Source: Thalassotalea_F euphylliae (GTDB taxonomy: Bacteria > Pseudomonadota > Gammaproteobacteria > Enterobacterales > Alteromonadaceae). Taken from it: 64,000 nt of DNA. Made by a program: the position numbers and the translations under genes. Within the stretch, counting starts at the first letter, position 1, and every line of letters begins with the position of its first letter. Location: positions 682,001 to 746,000 of the forward strand of contig NZ_JBHUIB010000012.1 of NCBI RefSeq assembly GCF_042682785.1. Direction: 5' to 3'. Shown here one piece after another: positions 1 through 9,190 of the stretch. Below the pieces are notes generated by a model that was not told the origin of the DNA, did not search any database, and saw nothing but the letters and a program-made list of their open reading frames with translations.

Positions 1-1210
1 AGTTGTCGTTGATACTCTTGAAGTGATCAACGTCAATAACAAGTAATGCCAACGGTTGCTTTGCGGCCTGCCAATCTTTACGTTCTTTGTTGATACGGAG
101 TACGTAACCTTTGCGGTTACCAACAGTAGTAAGTTCGTCAATAAGGCTAACTTCTTCTGCGACGTTTAACTTTTTCTCGAGTTTGTCGACGAAGTTAGAT
201 GTGTTTTCAATTTTTAATGACAACTCACGAATCGTGTTTTCATTGTTTAGATTGATTTCGCTTTGTCGCTTGGCGTAATCATTCATGATATCTGACAGCA
301 AGTTAACACTGTCTTTGATGTGCCTTTGCATACCTTCTATGGTATCAATCGCACGGGCTTTGACTTCCATATTCTTCAGTTCCGTTACCATGTGATTAGT
401 AACGTTTTGCCCGTCTTCTTTGCTTGATTCTACAACCCGTTGAATTACCGTCGTACGGTTAAATGCATCCACCAAATTTGCGTGAATATCGTTTAGCATT
501 TCTTCAGCTGCACAACGTTCTTGTTGAATCAACAATGTAAGGTATGTTGTGGTGCGTTCCAGTAAATTTATTGCTTTAAAGAAGCTGCCTTTGCCGTCTT
601 TGACTTGTGAAGCTTCATGCAGTACGCCGGATATGAACTTATCATTGGGGTACGTCTTGGCAAGTTGTTTAGAAACAATTACCACATCCTTAATGAGCTT
701 TTTACTCGCCAAATGAATATCGGCGGCAACTACACCAGTTTCCTCACTTGTGACTTCTCCGTCAGTGACAACGATACTCGAAGACTCACGAATATTAGCG
801 AGATCACTAGCAAAATATTCAAGTGCTTTGCCAGCCACGGCTAATAGGGTATGTGGTGGTTGGTGAAGCGATACCTCAGATAAAATGTCTTCTATTTTTT
901 CAAGTTGATTAGTTGATAAGTTCTTACTAGACGCTTTTTTTAGCTGTGCTTTGAACGTATTGAGATCTTTCTTTTGATTTTGAAAGTCGACATTGTCGAA
1001 GTTTTTCTTCATTTTTGCGTACTGTTCAACCAGTGACGCAAAGGTAAACATCGCCTCGTTAGACTTGAGTGCTTCTTTGATATTGGTTACTTGGACACCA
1101 AGAGGACCACTGTTAGGAGCACTTTCAAGAAAGTGTTTTAAAGCGCGCTTTAACTCTGTATTCGTGCGTTTGAGAGTATTGATGTCTTGACTACTTAATT
1201 CCGAATTCAT
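1..1210 (-). CDS. GGDEF diguanylate cyclase, C-terminus beyond window
   Basis: Reading the minus strand from an ATG at 1210 gives an open frame that runs off the left edge, about 403 codons visible. Roughly 330 residues of mainly helical, charged N-terminal sequence without a membrane segment or signal peptide are followed by the start of a GGDEF domain: LIDELTTVGNRKGY and then the metal-binding stretch VIDVDHFKSINDN at the very edge. The GGEEF signature itself would lie outside the window, so catalytic competence cannot be judged. Known GGDEF proteins make cyclic di-GMP; the N-terminal part is presumably the sensor. It is transcribed away from the DUF4202 gene upstream of it. Confidence 0.85.
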   Translation of the reverse strand, partial: MNSELSSQDINTLKRTNTELKRALKHFLESAPNSGPLGVQVTNIKEALKSNEAMFTFASLVEQYAKMKKNFDNVDFQNQKKDLNTFKAQLKKASSKNLSTNQLEKIEDILSEVSLHQPPHTLLAVAGKALEYFASDLANIRESSSIVVTDGEVTSEETGVVAADIHLASKKLIKDVVIVSKQLAKTYPNDKFISGVLHEASQVKDGKGSFFKAINLLERTTTYLTLLIQQERCAAEEMLNDIHANLVDAFNRTTVIQRVVESSKEDGQNVTNHMVTELKNMEVKARAIDTIEGMQRHIKDSVNLLSDIMNDYAKRQSEINLNNENTIRELSLKIENTSNFVDKLEKKLNVAEEVSLIDELTTVGNRKGYVLRINKERKDWQAAKQPLALLVIDVDHFKSINDN

Positions 1211-1326
1211 CAACTAATTACCGAAAGCTATGATATATCGACCAGAAAAATGCCCCATAGTGGGATACTCATTCCATTGAGATTCTTATAAGGATAGCAA
1301 GTTTAAACCAGAAACCTAGTAAAAGA

Positions 1327-1911
1327 CTAGTTTGATAATGCTCGTTGGACCAATTTTCCTAAGTGTTCAGGCAACGTAAAAGCGAGTGCTATGTTTTGCG
1401 CATGTGATGACATTTTTTTCCATGTTTTTTTAACAATACTGACAACTTTGTCATCTTCGTGTTTGGCGGCAAAGGGAGCAAAGTAGTACATAAGGAAAAC
1501 TAAACAAGCGACGTCTTCAAGTGTTTGACTGTCTTCATTCGATTTTAGTCTTTCTTTCCGAATGATAGCAGCGGTGCGATTTGCTTCCTCCTCGCTGTAG
1601 CCATTTTCCAGCATCAACTGTGACGCTAATTCTGCATGCATGACGCCCAGTGCTTTTCGCCAATCCAGATACCCTTTCTTACTTTCGGGATATTCACCGC
1701 GAGCTATTGACCAGCGTTTAATATGTTGGGCTCGTACAGCGATAGCAACATACTCGTTTGCGTTTGGCCAATATTCGGCAAGACACGCTGACATGCGCTG
1801 ACCGTAAAGCAGCTCTTTTGCTACGTCTTTTTCACCATCGTGTTCAAGGTTTGGATCTTGCGCATTGATCGCGTCGATTTCAGCAAGTACTTTGTCTAAA
1901 GAAGAAGGCAT
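1327..1911 (-). CDS. DUF4202 family protein
   Basis: A soluble protein of 194 residues starting MPSSLDKVL. The ATG at 1911 is preferred over an in-frame TTG at 1923 because GGAA lies at a good distance upstream of the ATG. Features recalled for DUF4202 are visible: an early E-x-DAINAQDPN segment, RAQHIKRWSIARGEYPESKKGYLDWRK in the middle (conserved H, R, W) and a C-terminal helical part. The RAQH..RW pattern resembles HD-type helical folds, but this is inference and no activity is assigned. It stands alone, divergent from pyrG. Confidence 0.75.
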   Translation of the reverse strand: MPSSLDKVLAEIDAINAQDPNLEHDGEKDVAKELLYGQRMSACLAEYWPNANEYVAIAVRAQHIKRWSIARGEYPESKKGYLDWRKALGVMHAELASQLMLENGYSEEEANRTAAIIRKERLKSNEDSQTLEDVACLVFLMYYFAPFAAKHEDDKVVSIVKKTWKKMSSHAQNIALAFTLPEHLGKLVQRALSN

Positions 1912-2010
1912 TTTTGTTTCCAAGCGGGTCTTTTAGATTACGATAAATAATACCGCGAGCGAAAGATAAAACCAACGTACTAAAATCAGCTAATTTAAAC
2001 GTATTTCAAC

Positions 2011-2039
2011 TTGTTGTTGGACAGGCATTTGGGTATAAT
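2011..2039 (+). promoter_or_regulatory. probable sigma-70 promoter of pyrG
   Basis: TTGTTG at 2011-2016, a 17-nt spacer and a perfect TATAAT at 2034-2039, about 90 bp before the pyrG ATG. The leader that follows can form a hairpin (ACTTGAAA at about 2058 pairing with TTTCAAGT near 2080), of unknown significance. Confidence 0.65.
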
Positions 2040-2126
2040 GCCGCCCCGTCCTGCTATACTTGAAACTTTATTATTTTGCTTTCAAGTTTGGCCATTTTCC
2101 AAACTTCCTAAACTTCTGGGTTTAAC

Positions 2127-3761
2127 ATGACAACAAGATATATTTTTGTGACGGGCGGTGTTGTTTCGTCGCTTGGAAAAGGTATTGCTGCAGCTTCATT
2201 AGCAGCTATTCTCGAAGCGCGTGGTTTGAAAGTAACCATGCTGAAACTTGATCCTTATATCAACGTTGACCCAGGGACTATGAGTCCTATTCAGCACGGT
2301 GAAGTATTCGTGACTGAGGATGGTGCTGAAACGGATCTTGACTTAGGTCACTATGAACGTTTCATTCGTACCAAAATGACGAAGCGCAATAACTTTACAA
2401 CAGGCCGTATCTACCAAGATATTTTGGCGCGTGAACGTAAAGGTGAATTCTTAGGCGCAACTATTCAAGTTATTCCACATATTACTAACGACATTAAGCG
2501 TCGTGTAATTGAAGGTGCTGAAGGCTACGATGTAGCAATGGTTGAGATCGGTGGTACCGTGGGTGATATTGAGTCACAGCCATTCTTAGAAGCAATTCGT
2601 CAATTAGGTGTTGAACTTGGCCGTGATCGCGCAATGTTCATGCACTTAACGTTAGTGCCTTATTTAGCTGCAAGTGGCGAAATTAAAACTAAGCCAACGC
2701 AGCACTCGGTAAAAGAGTTACGCTCTATCGGTATCTTCCCTGACATTCTTGTTTGTCGCTCAGAAGATGTTATTCCAGCAAATGAACGCGCAAAAATAGC
2801 GTTATTCTGCAATGTTGAAGAGCGTGCGGTAGTGTCAATGCGAGATGTTGATTCTATCTATAAAATTCCTGCGTTGCTCAAATCACAAGGTACCGATGAA
2901 CTTGTTGCTAAACGCTTTGGGTTAGACATCCCAGAAGCTGACTTAAGTGAGTGGGAACAAGTTCTTTATAAAGAAGCCAACCCGAAAGATGAAATTGTCG
3001 TCGGTATGGTAGGCAAATATATTGAATTACCTGATGCTTACAAATCAGTGAATGAAGCGTTGAAACATGCGGGTTTGCAAAACCAAGTCACGGTTAAAAT
3101 CAAGTATGTAGACTCACAAGCCCTTGAAGTGAAAGGCGTTGAGATGTTGAAAGACTTGGATGCTATCTTGGTTCCAGGTGGTTTTGGTGAGCGTGGTGTT
3201 GAAGGTAAAATTATCGCAGCACAATATGCTCGTGAGAATAAAGTACCTTACTTAGGTATCTGCTTAGGTATGCAAGTTGCGCTTATTGAGTATGCACGCA
3301 ACGTTGCTGGTTTAGAAGGTGCACATTCAACGGAATTCAACCCTGAAACTCCGCACCCTGTGGTCGGTTTAATCAACGAATGGTTAGATGAAGCGGGTCA
3401 AGTTGAATACCGAGATAACAACTCAGACCTTGGCGGTACAATGCGTGTTGGCTCGCAATTGTGTCACCTTGTGAAAGGTACCAAGACGTGTGACGTATAT
3501 GGTAGTGAAACCATTAATGAAAGACACCGTCACCGTTATGAGGTAAATAATAACTACCGAGATCAATTAAGTGACGCTGGCTTAGTGTTCTCAGGTTTGT
3601 CTGCGGACAAGAAGTTAGTTGAGGTGATTGAAATACCAGATCACCCATGGTTTGTTGCGGGTCAGTTCCACCCGGAGTTCAATTCAACTCCACGTGATGG
3701 TCACCCATTATTTGAAAGTTTTATCGCAGCAGCGTTTACTTTCCACAAGCAACAAGCTTAA
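2127..3761 (+). CDS. pyrG: CTP synthase
   Basis: Converts UTP to CTP using ATP and glutamine, the last step of de novo cytidine nucleotide synthesis, in the cytosol. The 544-residue length is normal. The N-terminal synthetase domain begins with the P-loop-like GGVVSSLGKGI (about residues 9-20) and contains the conserved HGEVFVTEDGAETDLDLGHY. The C-terminal class I glutaminase domain shows the nucleophile elbow GICLGMQ (Cys about 379) and the His/Glu pair in FHPEF (about 514-516). It has its own promoter and is followed by a terminator, then eno, an order shared by many proteobacteria. Confidence 0.98.
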   Translation: MTTRYIFVTGGVVSSLGKGIAAASLAAILEARGLKVTMLKLDPYINVDPGTMSPIQHGEVFVTEDGAETDLDLGHYERFIRTKMTKRNNFTTGRIYQDILARERKGEFLGATIQVIPHITNDIKRRVIEGAEGYDVAMVEIGGTVGDIESQPFLEAIRQLGVELGRDRAMFMHLTLVPYLAASGEIKTKPTQHSVKELRSIGIFPDILVCRSEDVIPANERAKIALFCNVEERAVVSMRDVDSIYKIPALLKSQGTDELVAKRFGLDIPEADLSEWEQVLYKEANPKDEIVVGMVGKYIELPDAYKSVNEALKHAGLQNQVTVKIKYVDSQALEVKGVEMLKDLDAILVPGGFGERGVEGKIIAAQYARENKVPYLGICLGMQVALIEYARNVAGLEGAHSTEFNPETPHPVVGLINEWLDEAGQVEYRDNNSDLGGTMRVGSQLCHLVKGTKTCDVYGSETINERHRHRYEVNNNYRDQLSDAGLVFSGLSADKKLVEVIEIPDHPWFVAGQFHPEFNSTPRDGHPLFESFIAAAFTFHKQQA

Positions 3762-3770
3762 TAGCATTCT

Positions 3771-3798
3771 AAAAACCGTAGCCCTGCTACGGTTTTTT
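3771..3798 (+). terminator. intrinsic terminator after pyrG
   Basis: Stem AAAACCGTAGC, loop of about 3 nt, GCTACGGTTTT, followed by a T run. It lies in the 89-bp pyrG-eno gap, so eno either relies on read-through or has a promoter overlapping this short gap. Confidence 0.85.
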
Positions 3799-3850
3799 AA
3801 TTTTATATCGTGTGAATTTGGCTCTGAAATAGGGCTTTAGAGGAATAAAA

Positions 3851-5149
3851 ATGTCAAACATTGCAAAAATTATTGCGCGCGAAGTGATGGACTCTCGCGG
3901 AAACCCAACAGTAGAAGCAGACGTTTACTTAGAGTCAGGTGCATGGGGCCGCGCGTGTGCGCCTTCTGGTGCATCAACAGGTTCTCGCGAAGCGTTAGAA
4001 TTGCGTGACGGCGACAAAGCACGTTACCTAGGGAAAGGCGTTTTAAAAGCTGTTGCAGCAGTTAACAACGACATTGCTGGCGCACTTAAAGGTGTTGATG
4101 CGTTAGACCAAGCGAAAGTTGACCAAGTGATGATCGATTTAGACGGTACTGAAAACAAAGAAAACTTCGGTGCAAACGCTATCTTAGCCGTTTCTTTAGC
4201 GAACGCTAAAGCTGCAGCAATGGACAAGAAAGTTCAATTATTCGAACACATTGCAGACCTTAACGGCACATCAGGTCAGTACTCTTTACCACTACCTATG
4301 ATGAACATCTTAAACGGTGGTGAGCACGCTGATAACAACGTTGATATCCAAGAATTCATGATCCAGCCAGTTGGTGCGCCAAGCTTCAAAGAAGCATTAC
4401 GCATGGGTGCTGAAATCTTCCATGCTCTAAAGAAAGTACTTTCGTCAAAAGGTATGAACACTGCAGTTGGTGACGAAGGTGGTTTTGCACCAAACTTAGA
4501 ATCAAATGCTGATGCATTAGCTGTAATCAAAGAAGCAACAGAAGCGGCTGGTTACGAGTTAGGTAAAGACATCACGTTAGCACTAGACTGTGCTGCTTCT
4601 GAGTTCTACAACAAAGAAGAAGGTATTTACGACTTATCAGGTGAAGGTAAGAAGTACACGTCTAACGAATTCTCTGACTTCTTAGCATCGTTATGTGCTG
4701 AGTACCCAATTATCTCAATCGAAGATGGTTTAGATGAGTCGGACTGGGGTGGTTTCAAATACCAAACTGACCTAATCGGCGACAAAGTACAAATCGTTGG
4801 TGATGACTTATTCGTAACAAACACTAAGATTTTAGCGCGTGGTATTGAGCAAGGTATTGGTAACTCAATCCTTATCAAGTTCAACCAAATCGGTTCTTTA
4901 ACTGAAACATTAGCAGCAATACGCATGGCGAAAGAAGCAGGTTTCACAGCTGTTATCTCTCACCGTTCAGGTGAAACTGAAGATGCAACAATCGCTGATT
5001 TAGCGGTTGGTACAGCGGCAGGTCAAATTAAGACAGGTTCTTTATGTCGTTCAGACCGTGTTTCTAAGTACAACCAACTTCTACGTATTGAAGAGTTCTT
5101 AGGTGACAAAGCTATATTCAATGGTCGTTCGGAAGTTAAAGGCCAATAA
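3851..5149 (+). CDS. eno: enolase
   Basis: Interconverts 2-phosphoglycerate and phosphoenolpyruvate in glycolysis and gluconeogenesis; in many gammaproteobacteria it is also an RNA degradosome component. The 432-residue length matches the family. Visible motifs are the mobile loop SGASTGSREALELRD, Mg-ligand regions DCAASEFY and ISIEDGLDESDW, the catalytic lysine in LIKFNQIGSLTET, and the signature SHRSGETEDATIADLA. Codon choice is strongly biased, as expected of a highly expressed gene. The ribosome site is AGAGGA just before the ATG. Confidence 0.98.
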   Translation: MSNIAKIIAREVMDSRGNPTVEADVYLESGAWGRACAPSGASTGSREALELRDGDKARYLGKGVLKAVAAVNNDIAGALKGVDALDQAKVDQVMIDLDGTENKENFGANAILAVSLANAKAAAMDKKVQLFEHIADLNGTSGQYSLPLPMMNILNGGEHADNNVDIQEFMIQPVGAPSFKEALRMGAEIFHALKKVLSSKGMNTAVGDEGGFAPNLESNADALAVIKEATEAAGYELGKDITLALDCAASEFYNKEEGIYDLSGEGKKYTSNEFSDFLASLCAEYPIISIEDGLDESDWGGFKYQTDLIGDKVQIVGDDLFVTNTKILARGIEQGIGNSILIKFNQIGSLTETLAAIRMAKEAGFTAVISHRSGETEDATIADLAVGTAAGQIKTGSLCRSDRVSKYNQLLRIEEFLGDKAIFNGRSEVKGQ

Positions 5150-5283
5150 CGACTAAATTATTGCTACTTAACTTGATAGCTTCATCAGCTGTGCTCACCT
5201 AGTTTTACTAGGCTCCGCGCAGCTTCTTTGCTCTCAAGCAGATTAGCTTCAATTTATATCGTTATCGAGAAGATAGTATTAAT

Positions 5284-5311
5284 AAAAAAGCCAGCTAATG
5301 CTGGCTTTTTT
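5284..5311. terminator. bidirectional terminator between eno and the RidA gene
   Basis: A run of A, then GCCAGC, loop TAAT, GCTGGC and a run of T. The symmetry lets it end both the rightward eno transcript and the leftward RidA-like transcript. Confidence 0.85.
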
Positions 5312-5336
5312 GTTTGTGTGGCTTGGTTAATCAGTT

Positions 5337-5786
5337 TTATTTAGCTGCTGCTATACATTCCACTTCAACCTTTGCATTCAATGCTAAACCACTGACGGCA
5401 AATGCGCTTCGGGCGGGGTAAGGCTTTGAAAAGTGTTGTTTGTAGACTTCATTAAATGCTGGCCACTCTTTAATGTCAGTCAGAATTACCGTGCATTTAA
5501 CGACATCTTTCATTGTTAGGTCATGGTTGTTTAGGCTTTGTTTAATATTCTTCAATGTCTGGTGACTTTCACCCTCGATACCACCAGTTGCCAATTTACC
5601 CGTTTTGGGATCTGTACCGATTTTTCCTGATAGAAATACTAAGTCGCCGACTTTTACTGCCTCAGAAAATGGATAAGGGTTATCTGGGTTGCTGTTTAAG
5701 AACTCGACATTGCCTGATTTACCTGCAAACACTGAACACGTAACAAGGGCACATGTTGCAGCAAGTATTGATTTCATTATTTTCAT
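5337..5786 (-). CDS. RidA family protein with signal peptide
   Basis: RidA/YjgF/UK114 proteins are trimeric and the best-known ones hydrolyse reactive enamines or imines from pyridoxal enzymes. This 149-residue member starts MKIMKSILAATCALVTCSVFAG, a convincing signal peptide, so it is likely periplasmic, whereas classical RidA is cytosolic. The mature part keeps the family core GDLVFLSGKIG and the arginine in YPARSAFAV that binds the carboxylate of substrates in RidA. The start at 5786 is supported by GAGGGAGA just upstream. Monocistronic. The substrate in the periplasm is unknown. Confidence 0.85.
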   Translation of the reverse strand: MKIMKSILAATCALVTCSVFAGKSGNVEFLNSNPDNPYPFSEAVKVGDLVFLSGKIGTDPKTGKLATGGIEGESHQTLKNIKQSLNNHDLTMKDVVKCTVILTDIKEWPAFNEVYKQHFSKPYPARSAFAVSGLALNAKVEVECIAAAK

Positions 5787-5908
5787 TGTTATCTCCCTCG
5801 CAAAATTATCGTTATTGTGTCACTAACAATAATGAAATTGGCAAAATTATCCAGTATGCTTAACTCTTATACACTAAGTGGTTAAATTTTCGCGTAAAAG
5901 TTGTTTAA

Positions 5909-6532
5909 ATGACCGAACAATCTTCTCTATGGCAAAGTCAGCAGCAATCTAGTTCCTATGCTGAATTGTGTAATGCTTTGTATGAGCGGGAGTTATTGCT
6001 GCTTAGCACGCTATCTACGGATAATCCAAACGCCATTCAATCTCGCCTTAAGAGCTTGCCTTATTACGTGCAAAAAACGGCTCATGCAATGGTTAATGCG
6101 CAAACGCCGCTAGAGCTTGATAGCCAGAATGCGACGTGGTCAACCAAACAAAGCAGAAGTATGCCACTGACAGGACAGTCGAGTGACGAAATTTGGCAAT
6201 GGTATCAATCAAACCCGCTTTCATTAGGTTTAGTCATTCCCATTAAAGAAAGCGATCGTATCGTACTTGATTGTATCGACCGCATAGATGCTGATAAAAA
6301 ACGTTTTCGCACTAATGTGCATGGCTGGTTTTCTCCTGAAAGTATGGCGAGTAGTGATACACAACTGCTCAAGCCAACGAAGAAAGTTATGATGGCGGGG
6401 TGTGCAGGTCATCAATGGCAGGGAAGTAGCCCAAGTAGGCCGGTACTACCAAGTTTGCGCGAGCTTCTGCTGTCTTGTTCCATCAACTGGCGAAATTTAA
6501 AAAAGCCTCTTTTGCTCTCAAAACCCCATTAA
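5909..6532 (+). CDS. hypothetical protein upstream of ftsB
   Basis: A 207-residue protein with no signal peptide, membrane segment or family motif that I recognise. The N-terminus is rich in Q and S; a central part reads SDEIWQWYQSNPLSLGLVIPIKESDR, and the C-terminus is basic with a CAGHQWQG segment. An open frame of this length in the same direction as ftsB, lying in an otherwise tight region, makes it likely to be a real but lineage-restricted gene. An ftsB promoter lies downstream, so co-transcription is not required. Confidence 0.6.
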   Translation: MTEQSSLWQSQQQSSSYAELCNALYERELLLLSTLSTDNPNAIQSRLKSLPYYVQKTAHAMVNAQTPLELDSQNATWSTKQSRSMPLTGQSSDEIWQWYQSNPLSLGLVIPIKESDRIVLDCIDRIDADKKRFRTNVHGWFSPESMASSDTQLLKPTKKVMMAGCAGHQWQGSSPSRPVLPSLRELLLSCSINWRNLKKPLLLSKPH

Positions 6533-6566
6533 TCGCTCAGCGTTTAGTCGAACAGTGGATTTATGG

Positions 6567-6594
6567 TTTACTCTGTAACCGCGCTACTTATAAT
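6567..6594 (+). promoter_or_regulatory. probable promoter of the ftsB-ispD-ispF-truD operon
   Basis: TTTACT at 6567-6572, a 16-nt spacer and a perfect TATAAT at 6589-6594, about 50 bp before the ftsB ATG. The -10 is bracketed by a short inverted repeat (CCGC and GCGG). Confidence 0.55.
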
Positions 6595-6643
6595 AGCGGT
6601 ATAACTATTATTCACTTTTTTCATTTAGGCTGTTGGCTTCAAA

Positions 6644-6946
6644 ATGCGATTGATTACCGCGACATTGCTGGTATTTTTGGTGTTTTTACAACATCGCTTG
6701 TGGTTTGGCAAAAACAGCATTCCTGATTATTTATCCCTCAAAGAAGAAGTTGCGCGTCAGCAGTCAGACAATGACAAGCTTATTCAGCGTAATAAATTGT
6801 TGTATGCCGATACAGACGATTTAAAGTCAGGTGTTGAAGCTATCGAAGAACGAGCGCGTAATGAACTCGGCATGATCAAACAAAACGAAACCTTCTTCCG
6901 CATTGTTGGAAATGACAAAAGTGAGCAGCGCGGAAATAACCAGTAA
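6644..6946 (+). CDS. ftsB: cell division protein FtsB
   Basis: Bitopic inner-membrane divisome protein that forms a complex with FtsL and FtsQ. The 100-residue length is typical. It begins with one transmembrane helix (RLITATLLVFLVFLQHRLWF), then a coiled coil (LSLKEEVARQQSDNDKLIQRNKLLYADTDDL in outline) and the conserved EERARNELGMI segment before a short hydrophilic tail. It is immediately followed by ispD, the standard gammaproteobacterial arrangement. Confidence 0.92.
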   Translation: MRLITATLLVFLVFLQHRLWFGKNSIPDYLSLKEEVARQQSDNDKLIQRNKLLYADTDDLKSGVEAIEERARNELGMIKQNETFFRIVGNDKSEQRGNNQ

Positions 6947-6948
6947 TA

Positions 6949-7647
6949 ATGAATCAGAATGATATCAGCCCCAGTGTTACTGCTGTAGTGCCAGCAGCAG
7001 GCGCGGGCAAACGAATGCAGAGCCAATGTCCTAAACAATATTTGATGCTTGGCGAGCGCACGATATTAGAGCATACCGTAGATAAATTGCTTGCCAGCAA
7101 ATACGTTAATCAAGTCATTGTCGCTATCAGCGAGCAAGACGAATATTTTGCTGACACATCATTATTTAATCATCCGAATATTAACACCGTTATCGGCGGA
7201 AAAGAGCGTGTTGACTCTGTGTTAGCTGGTTTGAAGTCTGTGAATAGTGACTGGGTGATGGTTCATGATGCTGCCCGTCCTTGTGTAAAAGTCAGCGATA
7301 TAGATACTTTGGTGGAGGCGTGTATTGCTCGTGACCAGGGGGGCATTTTGGCGGCTCGTGCTAAAGACACAATAAAGCGCAGTGCTACAACAACGATTGA
7401 ATTAACGGTCGACCGAAGTCTGTTATGGCATGCTTATACACCACAAATGTATAAAACAGGTGCGTTGTGCAGCGCAATTGAAAACGGTCTTGCAGCCGGT
7501 ATTACGATCACTGATGAATCATCGGCAATAGAAGCTGCAGGCTTACCTAGCCATCTTATCGAAGCAAGTAGCGACAATATAAAAGTGACGCAACCGGAAG
7601 ATCTTGCGTTGGCGGCCTTTATCTTATCGAATCAACAGGAAAAATAA
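6949..7647 (+). CDS. ispD: 2-C-methyl-D-erythritol 4-phosphate cytidylyltransferase
   Basis: Third step of the MEP isoprenoid pathway: CTP plus methylerythritol phosphate gives CDP-ME. The 232-residue protein shows the nucleotide-binding VVPAAGAGKRMQS with CPKQYL right after it, the GGKERVDSVLAGL motif, VHDAARPCV and the C-terminal TDESSAIEAAG and IKVTQPEDL. It starts two bases after ftsB ends and its stop overlaps the ispF start. Confidence 0.97.
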   Translation: MNQNDISPSVTAVVPAAGAGKRMQSQCPKQYLMLGERTILEHTVDKLLASKYVNQVIVAISEQDEYFADTSLFNHPNINTVIGGKERVDSVLAGLKSVNSDWVMVHDAARPCVKVSDIDTLVEACIARDQGGILAARAKDTIKRSATTTIELTVDRSLLWHAYTPQMYKTGALCSAIENGLAAGITITDESSAIEAAGLPSHLIEASSDNIKVTQPEDLALAAFILSNQQEK

Positions 7648-8123
7648 TGAGAATTGGACACGGGTTTGACGTTCATAAATTTGGTGGTGAAGGTCCTATT
7701 ACACTTGCAGGCGTAAAAATTCCCTACGATCAAGGTTTTTTGGCGCATTCAGATGGCGATGTGGCTATTCACGCGCTTTGTGATGCTATTTTAGGAGCAT
7801 TAGCGTTGGGGGATATCGGTAACCACTTTCCTGATACAGATGCTGATTATGAAAACATAGATAGCCGTATTTTGCTTCGTCACGTTGTTGGTTTGATGAC
7901 TGAGAAGGGATATTTGCTAGGTAATGCAGATATTACGATTGCCGCTCAGGCACCCAAAATGGCGCCGCACTTGTTAAACATGCGCACTATTTTAGCGGCC
8001 GATCTGAATGTTGAAATCGACCAAGTTAATGTCAAAGCAACAACCACAGAAAAGCTCGGCTATGTTGGTCGCAAAGAAGGTGTTGCTGTTCACAGTGTTG
8101 TTCTATTGGTTAAAGCAGACTAA
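7647..8123 (+). CDS. ispF: 2-C-methyl-D-erythritol 2,4-cyclodiphosphate synthase
   Basis: Cyclises CDP-ME 2-phosphate in the MEP pathway; a homotrimer with active-site zinc. The 158-residue protein begins MRIGHGFDVHKFG, where the Asp and His of DVH are zinc ligands, and continues with AHSDGDVAIHALCDAILGAL and DTD. The C-terminal KATTTEKLGYVGRKEG is the substrate-binding signature. Start and stop overlap ispD and truD by single bases (TAATG), indicating translational coupling. Confidence 0.98.
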   Translation: MRIGHGFDVHKFGGEGPITLAGVKIPYDQGFLAHSDGDVAIHALCDAILGALALGDIGNHFPDTDADYENIDSRILLRHVVGLMTEKGYLLGNADITIAAQAPKMAPHLLNMRTILAADLNVEIDQVNVKATTTEKLGYVGRKEGVAVHSVVLLVKAD

Positions 8124-9175
8124 TGAATTTTATTCCTTACGAAAACTTACAATACTTGCATGGTAAGCCTGAGGGAACGGCTGACTTAAGAACGGAAAAT
8201 ACAGATTTTAAAGTCTTTGAATTGTTACCCTTTGCTCCTTCTGGAGAGGGGGAACACTTGATGCTTGAAGTTGAAAAGTCTGGTTGCAATACTGGTTTTG
8301 TCGCCAAACAGCTCGCAAAATTCTTTGGTGTTAAAGACCTGCAGGTGACCTATGCTGGCCTCAAAGATAGGCACGCTGTTACTCGCCAATGGTTTGGTGT
8401 ACATATCCCTGGCAAAGACAATATTGATTTGTCCGCATTTCAACTGGATGGCGTCACTATACTTCAGCACGCTAGACACAATAAAAAGCTTAAAATAGGC
8501 GCATTGATTGGTAACCGGTTTGAATTAACTCTTAGAAACGTCAGCAATGTTACGGAATTTCAACAACGCTTTACGGAAGTTTGCCAAACGGGCGTACCGA
8601 ATTATTTTGGTGAGCAACGTTTTGGGCACGGCGGGAACAATTTATCAAAAGCTTTGTCCTTATTCGAAGGTCAAAAAATAAGAGATAAGAAAAAGCGCAG
8701 TATGTATTTGTCAGCGGCTCGCTCGTATCTTTTTAATCAAACGGTAAGCGCAAGGGTGTTAAATAACGCATTTTTAGCGCCAAGTGTAGATGACGTTTTT
8801 ATGCTAGCGGGCAGTCAATCAATTTTTAACGTAGAAAACGATGATGAAATGAATGACATACAGCAACGTTTTATCGCGCATGATATTGATGTGACCGCGC
8901 CAATGTGGGGCCGAGGAGAGCTGCGTTCTAGCGGTGAAATACAACAACTAGAAAGTCGCATTGCAAAAGAAAATGAACAGCTAGCGGTAGGGCTTGAGCA
9001 ACAGGGGCTTAAACAAGAGCGTCGACGAATTCGACTCAACGTTACCCAGCCAAGTTTGACTAAATTAGTTGATAAAACAATCAAGGTAGCGTTTATGTTA
9101 CCTGCGGGTTGTTACGCAACAACTGTGTTAAGAGAAGTGGTTAATTATCAAGATGCCAGTGAAGGGCAGCAATAA
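8123..9175 (+). CDS. truD: tRNA pseudouridine(13) synthase
   Basis: Makes pseudouridine at position 13 of tRNA-Glu. The 350-residue length is typical. The catalytic aspartate lies in the motif YAGLKDRHAVTRQWF (about residues 75-90), and the TRUD-specific region PNYFGEQRFG with GRGELRSSG follows. The C-terminal LPAGCYATTVLREVV is conserved in the family. It sits between ispF and surE as in E. coli and relatives. Confidence 0.97.
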   Translation: MNFIPYENLQYLHGKPEGTADLRTENTDFKVFELLPFAPSGEGEHLMLEVEKSGCNTGFVAKQLAKFFGVKDLQVTYAGLKDRHAVTRQWFGVHIPGKDNIDLSAFQLDGVTILQHARHNKKLKIGALIGNRFELTLRNVSNVTEFQQRFTEVCQTGVPNYFGEQRFGHGGNNLSKALSLFEGQKIRDKKKRSMYLSAARSYLFNQTVSARVLNNAFLAPSVDDVFMLAGSQSIFNVENDDEMNDIQQRFIAHDIDVTAPMWGRGELRSSGEIQQLESRIAKENEQLAVGLEQQGLKQERRRIRLNVTQPSLTKLVDKTIKVAFMLPAGCYATTVLREVVNYQDASEGQQ

Positions 9176-9190
9176 TAAGTGGGAAGTTCG

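Noticed and set aside
6230..6415. Minus-strand open frame inside the unknown gene upstream of ftsB
   Set aside because: Shadow frame without a ribosome site; the + strand frame is longer and in the direction of the operon.
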